Shown here one piece after another: positions 24,585-37,190 of a stretch of DNA of 64,000 nucleotides. Numbering within the stretch: position 1 is the first letter of the stretch; each line of letters opens with the position of its first letter. The notes under the pieces were generated by a model. The model saw nothing but the letters and a program-made list of their open reading frames with translations. It was not told where the DNA came from and did not search any database. Source of the DNA: Acanthaster planci (Eukaryota; Echinodermata; Asteroidea; Valvatida; Acanthasteridae); contig NW_019091363.1 of assembly GCF_001949145.1 (NCBI RefSeq), forward strand, positions 125,160 through 189,159, read 5' to 3'. The translations under genes were made by a program, and so were the position numbers.

Positions 24585-25610
24585 CCCACATATTCACCCC
24601 TTCCAATTAGTTTATGCGCGTGCGCTAAAATTCGGCAAGGTTGCTGTCACTTTCTGTTGCTTGTTAAAAATGGCGACACAAGCCAGTAAACGACTCTACC
24701 AAAACCCACCTGAGGAGATCTACTGCACTATGAAAAGGTTTGCTGAATTTATACCAGGGAAATACAATCAGGCTTCAAATTTCATTTTGTGATGTGTTTC
24801 TTGTTAATCACAAGTGGCATTACGGAGAAAATGGGGTGAAAGATGTCTGCGTACGTTACCAAATCGAACGTGAAAAAAGGGTGTTTTAAAATCGAAATTT
24901 TGAATTGTTCTCCAGTTCTTTCCACACATGCTGCATATCTTGGTAAATGAAAAAATGTTTGAAAAAGGAAACCATGTTATGTTTAAGCTACTGCAAATTA
25001 TCGTTCGTTAGTTTTGTCAATTTCAACTTTGGCTCTCTGTCGACTGGTGGTCGGCTATGATTTATGTGTGCATATGTACACGTAGGCCTACATGTAGTCT
25101 ATCAACGCACGTATACAGGCACCACTAGGGACAAAATTAATGATTCTCGCGCAAAACATTCAAATTCGCAATAGCTTGAAAATACAACCGATGTTTTTAT
25201 CGCGTCTTAATACACACGGCACTTCATTTCGTTTGTTTGGATAAACTGGAGAAGTGGTTGTATAATGGAAAAGACCGTGAACGTATTTTGTTTCAAATCT
25301 GATCGTGTTTTTTTTTTTTTGGAAAATCACTTTTTCAGAACTTGTTTCAAATTTTGTGCAACTGTCATATATTACGGTGGTATTATGTAGTCAAATCAAT
25401 ATTGAATTGTCGGGTTATCTCGGGGGTCTTTTTGGGGGGGGGGTTAAAAATAAATTATGGTCTCCATCCGTGGAAAGAAGTGTCGGAACGGTGTCCCACG
25501 TCGCCTGCCTCGAAATCCACAATAAAGTGGTCGAGAGCGCGGATGCACTAACTCTCAGCTAAATGTGCACAAAGGCATAAGAATGAACATACGTGCCCCA
25601 TAGAGATAAC
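24585..25610 (+). repeat. ~1-kb dispersed repeat, copy 1 (inverted partner at 58765-59720)
   Basis: Collinear in reverse complement with 58765-59720. Matches include CTTAATACACACGGCACTT, GTCGACAGAGAGCC (in reverse), TGGAGACCATAATTTATT, ACACGATCAGATTTGAAA and ATGGCGAC.CAAGCCAGTAAACG. Indels are common and identity looks moderate. It contains a 40-codon frame at 24670-24792 (described separately). The length and single-copy-like body suggest a degenerate transposon rather than satellite DNA. Confidence 0.8.
24670..24792 (+). pseudogene. Short frame inside the dispersed repeat
   Basis: ATG follows TTGTTAAAA. The 40-aa product begins MATQASKRLYQ and continues with NPPEEIYCTMKRFAEF. The inverted copy, starting on the minus strand at 59649, keeps the first 11 residues exactly and then shifts frame through a small indel. 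Conservation of the start but not of the rest suggests the remains of a transposon protein or captured exon. I do not recognise the family. Confidence 0.3.
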
Positions 25611-28600
25611 GTTCATTACAGGCGCGCATGCGCACTTCATTTTCAATTAGATAGCAATGGTTTTTCGTGCAAGCGGACGATGTTAGTGGCACATATTTTT
25701 TCAAAGCCTGACCTCGTAAAAAACCAAAGTGTAGCAGCATAAATATATTTCGGGAGGATCTTAACACGACACCACGAACAACACACATTTTTCATCCATT
25801 CGTAAGATTTTTAAGTAACAGTGAATCTCAGAAGAGTATTTAAAAAAGTACATTTTACAGACCCTTTCTACCAACGAATAAAATCAAGTGCAAACTTTTG
25901 CACTTATTTCATCAATTAATTTCAATAGAAAACAAGTTTTCTGAGGCAGAAATCCGGCGCCAAATTCAAGATCCACACTTAATGCATTGATTTCACGCAT
26001 CTATTTTGAATCCACCGGATAAAAGTTTTAATATTCAGGTCATTTCGAACCGCCCTAAATCGTACCGTTCCAACGGTACACGGAAATTAAAAGCCATTTT
26101 GTATCCATTCTAATTACAAAACTATTATGGCCAATACTATATGATTGTGTGGTGAATATGTGCCGATTTTGTCAGTACTGATACTATTTCATAACGTAGA
26201 ATCCTTAAATTAAAGACAATTCCTGTTAATCACTTCCGCTGCTAAGGATACTGACCAGTGCGGTACCCCGACGTCATAGTCGCTGCGTCCAGCTCAGCGC
26301 AAGTGCATGAACTTACACATGTACACATGTACATGCGTATGTTATGCGTACACATTCAGGACTGCACATGACCTGCGTCTCGATCGTCGCTGCAAAAATT
26401 AATGATACTCAAAAGTCTGCCCTTATTAGACTATGGTGCAAGGGTATCCTCCTTCTTTGTCAAAGGTTCGACAAAGCGAAATCTTCTAACTGTAAGAATT
26501 TAGTTTTATTTAGACATAAAACAATTTTGGATTAGATATGTGACGGATTTTCCGTTATAAAATATCTGGATTCACAAAATTCTGCGCGAAAACTTGGTTC
26601 AGATTTTCAATTTCTTATCCGGCGGATTCCAAATTTTTGCACGCAGTCAATTTAGACACTCTCTTACTTTATGCAGATCAAACTCATTTTCAAGAGAAAG
26701 TGATCAAATGTGCCAACACTCCATTTTTTTCAGGTGAAAAATCAAATCATTTAGGCCCAAAACCACATTTTCACTACATTTTCTGACGCAGAGCACAAAA
26801 ATAAATGTCATCTAAAATAAAAACATTGATGTAAATTGGATATGTCATGAAAATATTTCGTTATTTATGCTAGAAATCTGGCAATCCATTAACAAAGACA
26901 ACCAAAGACAACGCCTCATTTTGCGACCATGCAGAGCGCGCGAAATCAGACATAATAGCCTGTTGCTCTGCTGTTTGCGCACGCGGAGTTTGGTAATGAA
27001 CGCCATGAACATTGTGATATAGGCGTTGCACAACACAAAAATTCGTCATTTAATAATATATTAAAGAAACTAATGCACGTCTGACATTGTAATACCCATC
27101 GGTCTCAGCTTTTCTGTCGTCGAAAATCGTCACAACACAGTCCATTTCACTTCCACCGTTGATACCCGTTACCAGTGCCTTAAAGTGCAACTGATCAACA
27201 CTTAAAACTGTTTTTCAAGATGTGTTTAGCCAGTTTTTCAAGACTGTGTTTAGCCAGTAAACACTTTTCTAAACACTTTCCTGCTCTCAGTTTGTAAAAA
27301 TGTTTGAATGCTAAAGTGTTAAGACTTTTGATGGATAGAAGAAGGGCATGCACGGTTTTATGTGTGTGTGTTTTTTTTTCTTTAAACGCGACTCATATTT
27401 TAACGTTCTTCTTCATAATGCCTTTCTGCCTCGCAGCAGAAAAAGAATTTTCACGAAAAATCACACTCCAAAGAATGAAATTCCGCCCAATTCACGCCAG
27501 TGAGTCGTCTTATGCATGCCTACATATATATTGGTAACTTGGTAGTTGTCGTGTGTTAGAGCTTAGAGGCCATAAAACTGGTGTTTCGTAGGAAATTTGA
27601 AAGGTGTTTAAAAACCAGTTAGTGATGTCATCATTTAGAAAAAACAAAAAAATGGTATTATTTCATATACACGTCACTTTACCGATGTCAGTTTTTAAAA
27701 ATGAAAGGATATTATTTCTTCTTTCAAGTGGAGTTCGGCGCAACTGCAAAAACGAATACATCTTCTAGTTCTGTTGCTAAAATGACAGTCAGGCATGGTG
27801 GATCGATCGAACAAGTAAATGCACATGTGAAACGATCAAGGGTCAAAGTTAAAAATACCACTGCGCAAGCGTGACAAAACACGGGCAACGGAAAAAACAC
27901 GATGGACACAATCTTAATGCAGTCATTAAAAGGGATAAGTGTATTTTGAAAACAGGAAAACACTGAAATGAGTTAGAGAAAATATATGTAATTGCTTTTC
28001 TTAACAATCCTGTATTCATTATATTAATCTTTCACGAATGATTTCAAACCAAAAAAGAAGAAACAATTTGGGCTTCATATATACCTATAAATGTAATACT
28101 TAACACAAAGAAAATGTGGATGAGTGGATCCGGCACCAAATTTTTGGGAGAGGCAAAATTTGGAGAGGCATAAAAGTTGAAATTTTGGCTTGTAAAAGAA
28201 TTTCCGGACATTCTCCGTAAGTTGTCAGCACATCTACTCCATACTGACTAAATCCAGTTCATAGTTTGGGCCCGTCGTAAAACTGATTGAGTACACAAAC
28301 GAGAAAAGAGGGGCCAAAATGGAAAAAGCATCTGTTATCGGGAGCGATAAATAACAGAACATCCGGAGGATGGCATAGTATGGAAGTGCAAAACCCTCTT
28401 CTAAAGACCGTACAGTAAATTCCTGTTGTGCCTCTCAACCAACCTTGTATAGTCAAAGATTGGCTTCTATCAGAAAACCGCCCTTTTGCTCATAATATTA
28501 ACAGGTACATGCATTTCGTGTTCTCGCGCTTGCTATATATTATTACGTCATTATTCGCTGTTGAGCAATTCTCTCCCATTCCGGGCATAATATCCGGATA

Positions 28601-30486
28601 AAATAAGATACTGCATATTGGCTGGTTTTTTATTTCTGCGAAGAAATTACATTACATGTATCATGCTTTTATACCAGACATCGCGTACTAGAACAAATAC
28701 TGATCAGGGACTAGACTGTACTTTATAAATATATCCAACATCTTTTATGTGTGCAAATGATCCTATAGGCCTACCAGGGTGGAAGAGAAGCTAGCCCAGG
28801 GACGCCCTGCTCGTCATCAGGAGAACGAGGTTAACAATTGTAACGATGACAGCAATGTCACCCAACAGTAGTCAACCAGTAGAGTGATTTTACGACGCGT
28901 CAGTAATGAATGGAAAAGCCAGGGGTGGTTTTAAGGAACAATAAATCCTCAACAATCTATTTTTTTTTTTTTTACGGCCTGTCTGAAGAAGCAGTTTTGT
29001 GACGGTTCAGAGGCCTTTGGAAGGATAGGATTTGGACTTTTTCCCAGCAACGCCTGGTTTCATAATCAGTTGCTGTTACTATTTTGAGCCTACTTACACT
29101 TCACTGCTGCATTTAATTGTTAATATTAATGCACGTTTTTCACTGCGTAGACCAATAACAGACTTAACGCTTCCTTTTCTGAACTCCAGACCTCAGTGCA
29201 GTATAAACGGACAGAAAACAAGGTATTTTATTTTAAATCAACTTGGGTAAAATTTATTAACCAATGACGCTCTTGAAAGGAATGTATGATGACATGCGGA
29301 AGGCATGTATTAATAAAACTATGGAAAATGTATCACTTTTAGAAATGCATATCTGATAGAGGGAATGACACATGTTTCCACTCTTCAAGACTATAACGGA
29401 GAACAAAGAGCCAAAAAGAATTCCCAGCTGGGAAAATGAGAAAATTCAGACGCGGTACCGTGGGGTTGTTTAATCCAAATCGAACAAGCTGTAGAGGGAA
29501 ACTTTATGGCTTGTCTGCTCGTCCAATCATCAGTCAGCCTGTACAGTCGTCGTCCAATTTCAACCGCACGAAGTACTAGGCCTCTTTACACGCGCAAAAA
29601 ATACGACTCGCTCGGCTTAGACTTCGTCTGCCGGCTGCAAGCAGTGTCATTATCGCAATTGGATGACACGTGCTGAGTCAGGTCAGACAATCGAGTCCTG
29701 ATTTGATGAATTAGCTTACCCGCAACTGTTATTGTTTCTTGCGAAGGAGGGAAAATTAATTGTTTATGCGCGTGCCAAGTATTGACTTAATGAGCACTCC
29801 CCGGCGGAAAGTAATTCCGGGGGGAGACTCACTTATTAAATTGTGTTATCGTGTACGGTTAATTTTGGAACAGTTGGCACTCGTAAAACGGAAGACTTTT
29901 TTCACAGTTTCAGAACCCAATCAAGATTTTGCTTTTATAAGAAGTTTAACTTGAATTGCTAACTACTTTTTGCGACCTCCCACGCTGAGGAAGATCACTT
30001 TTCTGAATACCAAAAGTCAAGGAACTTTCATTCATGAAGCTGACGTGAATGATCTTTGGACACTATTGGGCTGAGTTCGGACGGCGTGTTCTTGTATGCT
30101 CAATTTCTTGTTTGTGGCTCGGCTGTTCGAACGCCGGGGAACTTAAAACCGGTTGTCGCTGGTAGTAGTACTACAAGAAAAATGGCGGCGTTCATTACGT
30201 TCTTCGAGAGTTAATGTTTGGATAACTGGGCAGAATTCTTTTCTATTAAAAAGGAACATTTCTGTTATGGAATATTAATATTCATTTTGCAAAACTTACC
30301 ATTGTCTCAGACTTTATAAGCCATCTCGCTATTTCTTACGACTGTTCCAAAATCAAAAACCCGTATAAACCCTGACGAGGAGGTGGTGTGTGATCCTGTT
30401 CCGAGAACAGTGTTCTTGAGTCGTGTTCGGGCCGTTCGGGTGCGAGATCAAGAAACTCATGTCCCGAACAGGCCTCCCGAACTCGA
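25611..30486. other. Intergenic DNA, nothing supported
   Basis: No coding frame above 80 codons with any protein character. Small direct repeats occur near 27215-27260 (TTTTTCAAGA.TGTGTTTAGC twice). A palindromic run ACATGTACACATGTACATG lies near 26317. No RNA gene was recognised. Confidence 0.4.
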
Positions 30487-30938
30487 GTGCAAGAAAGGAC
30501 ATCTGTGAGGGGTGCTATCGCACAGTCGTAGCCATTACCTTTTGGACGTCCAAAAAGCGTGGACCATAGCCGTGGGCTTTTTTCACTTCATTCACAATTT
30601 TGAACACGTGCGCCTAAGTGGGCATGGCGGTAAAACAGTGCTTCTTTATGAGCGTATACACCGCTGATGCGCGGCCCACTAGCTTTAAACGAATTCGAAG
30701 AATCAGAAGCCATTACTGCGGGGCCATCCTGTTTGCACGTTGGTGGTATGCGCGCGTTACCTTCCTCTACGGCCAAAGTGCGCGCGCCCTCAAGTTAAGA
30801 CAAGCACATGAGGGCAATGGCCCCGTACAAATTGCATCTCCTCGGATTTCCCAGGCCATATTGTACTCTTTTGGTTATCGTGCTATGTTCGAGCATTGTC
30901 AACTGTCCCAACTTAGTTTATGGTATCCACTTCTAGTA

Positions 30939-31108
30939 GAAGCACCCCCTCATCGGTATAAAGGAGCTATACTGGTGTTGAGTGCTCAGTTTGTTGGTAG
31001 CGATGTGACCATAACGCGTACATTTCATAGTCGTTCGTGAACCAGTGAAGTTCAGTTCCGTCCACATGAGCCTCCGTTGCTGAGAAAATTGCGCCTTCTC
31101 AGTCTTGG
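30939..31108 (+). repeat. Dispersed repeat family A, copy 2
   Basis: Direct match to 50543-50703 (GAAGCACCCCCTCATCGG near the start, AAAATTGCGCC near the end) and reverse match to 3036-3216. Confidence 0.7.
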
Positions 31109-31277
31109 TCCAGCTTGAGGCTCATAGGTCCAACTTTGGTGGACCCATTACGTCGACAGAGTTGGGCATGCCCCAAGGAGGCACGGGCAACTTTGGGACG
31201 TAACAGTTTCAGTGCTACAGTATGAATGGTGAACGTGGATAAGGTTGCAACGACCGACCTCGCATGGACCAGACAAT

Positions 31278-31445
31278 AACCTGTTTGTCAATAAATTTAT
31301 CATTATGTACGCAAGTGCACAGTTGGCAATGCGACCAAAAGGGTACAACGGCTAATTCAAAATGTTCCGGGGGACGAACCTACGTCATTATACTTCTCTA
31401 AAATTGGTTCCTTTTTCCTTCAGAAAACCCTCTAAAATTGACATA
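31278..31445 (+). repeat. Diverged direct repeat with 32870-33050
   Basis: Both blocks contain ATTATGTACGCAAGTGCA and, about 100 bp later, CTTCAGAAAA(C/T)CC followed by TAAAA. The second copy lies just outside the right terminus of the 2-kb element. Confidence 0.55.
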
Positions 31446-31689
31446 TCCTTTTCTCTTTTTTTGTGTTTTTTTTTCAAAATAAAGACCCAAACAATGAGCT
31501 TCGAAATAAACTGTGCTGATCGGGGTACAATGGATCACTCTCTCGAGCTGAATCACTGGCCTAATGTGCGAAACAACTTTATGATTCAGGGTCAAATGGC
31601 CAGCCAGAGCTGTTTAAAGAGAGAATAAAGCCAAACTAGACTTTGAAACCGAAAGAGCTCCTTAATATCTGTGCAGTACAACATGTAGC

Positions 31690-31915
31690 CAGCCCACGTG
31701 ACTAAATGTAATGGACCACCTTGGTCACGGTGATCGCATGTATTCATGTATACATGTATTCCTACGGCCAGTTTCAACCACGTGCATGTGCGAAGGCAGC
31801 ATGCTTGACTAGTTTATCTTGAATAGGTAGATTACCATCATAACACTATGCACCATTACCATCACAACACATCACAGGTTCAGCACGATCGTGACATCAC
31901 AGATCAAAGGTCTCT
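31690..31915 (+). repeat. Dispersed repeat family B, copy 1
   Basis: Collinear with 46195-46395. Shared words are ACAGTGATCGCAT/ACGGTGATCGCAT, GCATGCTTGACTAGTTTATC, GGTAGATTACCATCA, ACACTATGCACCATTACC and AAAGGTCT at the end. Confidence 0.75.
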
Positions 31916-33581
31916 TGTTTGCTAATTGTCCATGCGCACCGAGGCACAATGCACCATTTTGGTTCCAACAATTGAGACACTTATGTCGCAACTCTCTCTA
32001 GAAACAGCTCGCGACTCGGCCATTTAGTCCGCTGTTATTCAGGAGCCCTGGTAAATCTAATTCCAACGTCCTGTTAAAAAAAACCACTTAGATCAGAGAG
32101 TAATATGGCTATGTCGATATTAAACTTTATAAAGAAGAAAGAAGCCAAACTAGGAAAATTTACGAGAAAATGAACATGAGCTTTGCACACTGTACATTTT
32201 CAACTTGCCTTTTAGGGTGGGCACAAAAGAAGGGCACTATTTGAAGGGGTTAGATTCAGTGTAAACACAAAAGATTTTACCCCATCCAAATAGCGCCCCC
32301 CTATTATGTCCGCCGTGCTTCTAAAAGGCAAATGGGCCGCTCAGACGTTTGGCCGCCATGCCCACTTAGGCGCACGCGTTCAAAATTGTGAATGAAGTGA
32401 AAAAAGCCCACGGCTATGGTCCACACTTTTTGGACGTCCAAAAGGTAATGGCTACGACTGTGCGATAGCACCCCTCACAGTTGCCCTTTCTCGCACACGG
32501 GCGGCTGCCGCGGGCGGCTGTGCCGCGGTGGGCGAGTGAACTCAGATTATCGATCACTCGTGTCATGCAGCTTGTGCCTAACATCAAAAACGCACGGAAA
32601 TTTAAATAAAAATGTCTCTCCATGACACAGTTTTTGCTGGAAAGACTTCCTTAATGGAGGGGGGGCTTCAGATACAGTCCGGCCTAAGTATAAATGTACA
32701 GTACATTGTACATGGCATACTCAATAGGACATATTCATACAATACGTGTACACCGAAACCGCTGCACAGTGCTCCGCCTACAACGAATTTCGGATACAAC
32801 GAATTCTTCCACTAGGTCACGCGGATTTCTTAATAACGAGAGTCGACTAATAGCTCTATCGTAATAGGTAATACACCTTTTCACTTATAAATTCATAATT
32901 ATGTACGCAAGTGCAAAAATGGCCTTGGTGGCAAGAAGTGTGAGCGGGCCGTTGAAAAAAATGTGCGACTTTGATGATAATTTTCTTTCAAGTTTTCTGG
33001 CTTTGTTCAGTTTTTTCTTCAGAAAATCCCATTAAAACGTTTTTGTTATTAGTTTCTGATTTAAGCCGGAATTTTAGCGCTCTGTAAAAAGACTTTATAA
33101 TTGTGATTTTTCCTGTGCTCACAAGACCGCCGTTTCCCTAGTAGGGCCCCCTTCATCATAAGTATTATAAATTACATTGTTGGTGTTTTGGGGCCAACCT
33201 GTGCATTTGTAAAGTCGTAGAGTACTGGTGTTCAAATTTAAAGTAGTATACATGCCCTGTACATGCAGGCACATAGCTTACTGTTGGCGTTGCACCTGTT
33301 CATAGCCGAAACCGAAATAAATGGTATCCAGTTGTCGTGTTTGGGGTTGAACAGCAAGACAAAGTGCAGATTTCCAAGAGAAGGGATCTGGGGGATTCTG
33401 AATTTGGGGACCCCCCCCCCAAGTTTGTGTCATTTTAATCTGTGCACAGTTTCATATGAGCATATGGAACAAGTTTATGCAGTAAAAGAAAACCTCAAAA
33501 GACTCTTTGAGGGATAAACTTTTCCTGAACCAAGTAATTAAAATGAACACAGTGGTTCATTAGCAGGACCAGTCAATTAGT

Positions 33582-33930
33582 AAAGATGCGTGTCTGTTCG
33601 TGAAATCGGAAATCCATGTTTTCCTAACTTTTGGTCCTTATGTGCAATGTTTTTTCCATAGGGAAGGGGCACACATGTTCACGCGCGCAACAGTTGCATT
33701 TGTAACGAAGATGTGTGGCTGTTTGTGAAAACTTGACATATTCTTTCGGCCTTTCCAGTCAATACGTTCTGTACGTGTACGAGGGGCAGTGAGATTTGTG
33801 TCTCTTTGTGAAAACGCAAAATGCCCTTATCGAAATTTTGGCCCTTAGCAACATGAATGAATGTAAAAAAAAAAAATGCCGCATTTGACATGTGTGGCTC
33901 TTCATGAAAACAGTGACGAATGTAAGGCAT
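33582..33930 (+). repeat. Degenerate tandem repeat, ~4 units of about 100 bp
   Basis: A motif like TGTGTGGCTGTTTGTGAAAA recurs at about 33590, 33711, 33799 and 33893. Units 1 and 3 also share TTTTGG.CCTTA downstream. Minus-strand frames here follow the repeat and are not called. Confidence 0.5.
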
Positions 33931-34150
33931 GTGTGTCGCATATGCCTCTTCGACCAATAGTGTAGATGTATCCTGATGATCACGCCCTTTGTGTAGCGCC
34001 CTCTGTTGAAGCACGTGCGCGGTGAGGTATATTGTCTAATCACAAACAAATGATTGAAGTACATGTACACCTTAAAGAAGTCAGCCCTTCCCGACTTTTC
34101 GTCTTTATTCCAGAATTCCGTACATAATTTAGGCTAACTAGATGTAAGGG

Positions 34151-34374
34151 ATGCAAGGAGGTTTCATGGAGCCAATTGCCACAAATAAACCAGAGGCTTC
34201 AGTTGAGACCCTTTTTAATCCTGAAGTTGTGACCTCTGATCTGACCTACGTCGTGTGTGTGTCAGAACCCCCTGTGGACCCCCTAGCAGTCGCACTACCA
34301 GCGCTGCCAGAGATGAATGCTGGGCCTGATAGGACCTGCGCAATCCCCGAAGTGCTGCAGCTATCCGGTTCGTA
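34151..34374 (+). CDS. Possible first coding exon, unrecognised
   Basis: The frame begins MQGGFMEPIATNKPEASVET, is acidic and proline-rich, and runs to a strong GTAAGT donor at 34374. No acceptor or downstream partner in the right phase was found, and the minus strand is also open for 81 codons. The coding assignment is weak; it could equally be a 5' non-coding exon or chance. Confidence 0.15.
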
Positions 34375-35180
34375 AGTGACTTCGTCACGGGGGTGGACGC
34401 ACCACGACTTGCAGGCTCCGATTGGACGATCGCTGAAGTTACCATGTAAACGGCGACCAACGCATGTAACTCTATGTGCAGTGCATGTCCAGACTGAGTG
34501 GATGTGGTTTAAACTGAAGTGGCGTCACACTTACGAACGGCATAAATAGTGTGTCATTTGTTGCAAAATACACGCGTGCGTCAAGCTTAAGAATGCGCGT
34601 GTGAGCGCCATGCCACCGTAGTTATGGCTTCTCCTTGGATTGATCTATAATCATGTACACTGTGCAATAAGTACGTCATGCTGTGTTGGATCGATTATCG
34701 GTTGTGGTGCTTATCAGGCTGAAGGGGGTCGATCCCGAAATATTTGTTTTCATTAACAATGTTAAATGTTAAAGGAACATCAAAGGAACACCATGAATTC
34801 CTTTTTGCCAGAAAACCGAGTACAATTCTGTACAGGACGTCATTCAAGCAAGAAAGTCTTAGTAATTGCATCTTCACAACAAAAAATAGTTGTCGGACTA
34901 GATGAGCCCTAAGTAGTTTTCTTTCTCGTCGCTTGATTAATTAACAACTGAGCATGGAGCATGCTTAAAGATTTTTCTAAGCCCGGCAAATTTCCACAAA
35001 TGCAAAAGTATTTTAGTGTACTAAAACGAATACAGTCGGGCACCACATTATTTCTCAGTTTCTAACTTCTCCATAGTTTTTGCACGTGCAAAATGATCCA
35101 GTACCAGGGTATGGCCGTAGGGGCACACTGCTCCACATCACGGCAAAGCTATGGAGAGAGTAGCGCCAACTTAAGACCCT

Positions 35181-35300
35181 GGAACCAAAATGGCTGCCGT
35201 TACATGTATGTGTGCAGTACAGCATGCAGCCATTGCACTGACGCATAATCCACCATTTTGGTTCCATCAATCGAGACACTCATGTCACAATTTGCTAGCT
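35181..35300. repeat. Hairpin repeat sharing its right arm with 31945-32000
   Basis: GGAACCAAAATGG at 35181-35193 is mirrored by CCATTTTGGTTCC at 35253-35265. The right arm plus the following ATCAATCGAGACACTCATGTC resembles AACAATTGAGACACTTATGTC after 31966. Small inverted-repeat element. Confidence 0.55.
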
Positions 35301-35763
35301 CTACACCATGGGGACGAGTTACACCATTTGAACTGCTGGGCTGAACTAGGGGCCAAAGGCGTACCGCACCGGCAGACTGTCGCCTCGTGGTTGAATTCGG
35401 TGTTTGATGAGCAACCTAAATTGAATAATGCGAACGCCATGTCTCTTTTCTGCCGGTACATGCAGCCTGGCCTCGCCCAACTTCCAAACGTCGCCAAATC
35501 AAGGACTTAGGCCGTAAAGATGCACCCTCGCATTTAGGCCAGAAATATGTCCGCCGAGCTCATTCATAAAAGTTTACACTCAAAATATTCTATATTAAAG
35601 GGTCCTGAGAGCCATGGAACTGGGGAACTGAAAAAATCTGAGACTGAACCTCTGAGCCGGACTCGGGGCTTCTAATTCTGAGCAAGTTGGATGCAATTGG
35701 GTCCGAAAGTGGCACTATTTGAGCCATTTTGCAGAGGGATGCTTTTTCACAATGGCTACTTTT

Positions 35764-35879
35764 NNNNNNNNNNNNNNNNNNNNNNNNNNNNNNNNNNNNN
35801 NNNNNNNNNNNNNNNNNNNNNNNNNNNNNNNNNNNNNNNNNNNNNNNNNNNNNNNNNNNNNNNNNNNNNNNNNNNNNNN
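35764..35879. other. Assembly gap (N)
   Basis: 116 undetermined bases. Frames drawn across it are meaningless. Confidence 0.99.
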
Positions 35880-36837
35880 AGATTGAAAGGAAAATGAAAG
35901 AGGACACATGGAACATCCTTTTTCTGTGTAGCCTGAACACCTGTGAGAGTTGTGAGTATTTTGAAATATTTGTGAAGTATGGGGATTTATCACTGCTGCC
36001 TATGGGAATTTATTTGTTGTGGTGCACCCGTAAACGAGATGGCCCGATTAAACAGCGCCCTCAATAACATGTTTTTCAGCAGTAGAACAACCTATCGGAA
36101 TGCGTAATGTTTTTTTCGAGGAAGGTTAGGGGCAATTATCATATATGGGCGTGGTTAACTGTAAGCTCGATCAATTTAGTGGGCACTTGGAAACTTAAGT
36201 GCTGAGGTACATGTCGGGCTTTACTTTTCTATTATAAAAAAACATCCTCCAACCAACTAATTCCCCACCAAGAAAAAAAATTACCACATTATAGACTCGA
36301 ACCCTCGGCTTGTATAGTTGATAGCTGGTTCGCGTGCTGTTGTAACTATTTTTGCCATGAACGGTTTCATTAACAAAGGCAAGCAAGCGGTTGTACAGGT
36401 ATGACCTTTAGTATTCTGCACAGTAAGATGGCCACCAGTGGCTTCAGTGACCTGAGTCTGTGGACTGATTAAGGGCATTGCGAGTCCAAACTAAATTCCA
36501 TGATGAGAATATGACAATGGAGTTTGTAACTCTACTTGTTTTTCAATCTGCTCATCACCCAGCGCCCACAAAGGGGGCTGGGAAGGGCAAATGCACTTCA
36601 CTTTTTTGTCGAGGAAATATGTCAACCCTATGAATGCGAAAAGCATTTTGGGTTACTTGCCGCCGTAATCAACGCATGTATATGCAGAGCGCACTTCTTG
36701 TGAGCACAGTGAAAGGTTGACCCTTGCTATGACTCAAATGAAATCTGTCCAATTAAAAATTGCTGTATGATTTGCCCTTCCTGACGCCCTATGTTGGTGG
36801 TTGGAGACAAGCTAATCTTTTAAATGGGCAGCCCACG

Positions 36838-36915
36838 CTTTTTGCCGCCATGCTTATTTATAACCTGCGCACGCATGCATAGTTTCGAATTTATCAGTGA
36901 AAGGTTATTGTGGGC
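36838..36915 (+). repeat. Solo diverged terminal repeat of the 2-kb element
   Basis: CCGCCATGCTTATTTATAAC, then GCGCACGCATG, then a diverged TTTCGAATTTATCAGTGAA and GTGGGC resemble the right terminus at 32353-32412. It lies about 160-240 bp upstream of the proposed start codon of the polycystin gene. Confidence 0.4.
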
Positions 36916-37075
36916 CTGTATGTTTCTCTCGGATCCAGATCGCGATCAGTGATCCCAAGTTAGTTCCCTAACACAAGAACCTGCCTAATGGATGGACCAA
37001 ATCAGTGGTGGGGTCGCCATTCGAGAAATGCAGGTAACCCGTAATTAAGCGTGTGCAGAATACAACTAGGATAAC

Positions 37076-37190
37076 ATGGGCTTTGTGAGAGAATTACAAA
37101 TACCTATGGATGTTCAGACGATTGCTCGGACGTTTCTTCACACTGTTACTCTGTTGGCGGCCTTTTTGACTTGCACCGTAGCAGTACACG
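37076..37190 (+). CDS. PKDREJ: PKDREJ-like exon 1: signal peptide
   Basis: ATG opens a 38-codon segment with a hydrophobic run, LHTVTLLAAFLTCTVAVH, ending at a GTGAGA donor in phase 1. A second in-frame Met (residue 11) gives an even more typical signal peptide. The phase matches the acceptor at 40111. It is separated from the rest by a 2.9-kb repeat-bearing intron, so the link is inferred. Confidence 0.55.

Larger units (their letters stand above)
30487..32498. mobile_element. 2-kb element with ~145-bp terminal inverted repeats
   Basis: The left terminus (30487-30631) and right terminus (32353-32498) are near-identical in reverse complement. Shared words are GTGAGGGGTGCTATCGCACA, GTCGTAGCCATTACCTTTTG, GACGTCCAAAAAG and TTCACTTCATTCACAATTTT. 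The interior holds a family A copy (30939-31108), a family B copy (31690-31915) and a family C terminal remnant (30705-30720). No transposase frame is present; the longest frame, 140 codons at 30618-31040, crosses these repeats and shows no domain. It may be one composite non-autonomous element or two related insertions facing each other. Confidence 0.7.

Noticed and set aside
30618-31040. 140-codon frame
   Set aside because: It crosses the terminal repeat, a MITE end and a family A repeat, and has no recognisable protein character.
33582-33930. Possible CRISPR-like array
   Set aside because: Repeat units are degenerate and unevenly spaced, and the window is eukaryotic.
35590-36067. Frames drawn across the N run
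   Set aside because: Their central residues are undetermined, and nothing flanking resembles a protein.
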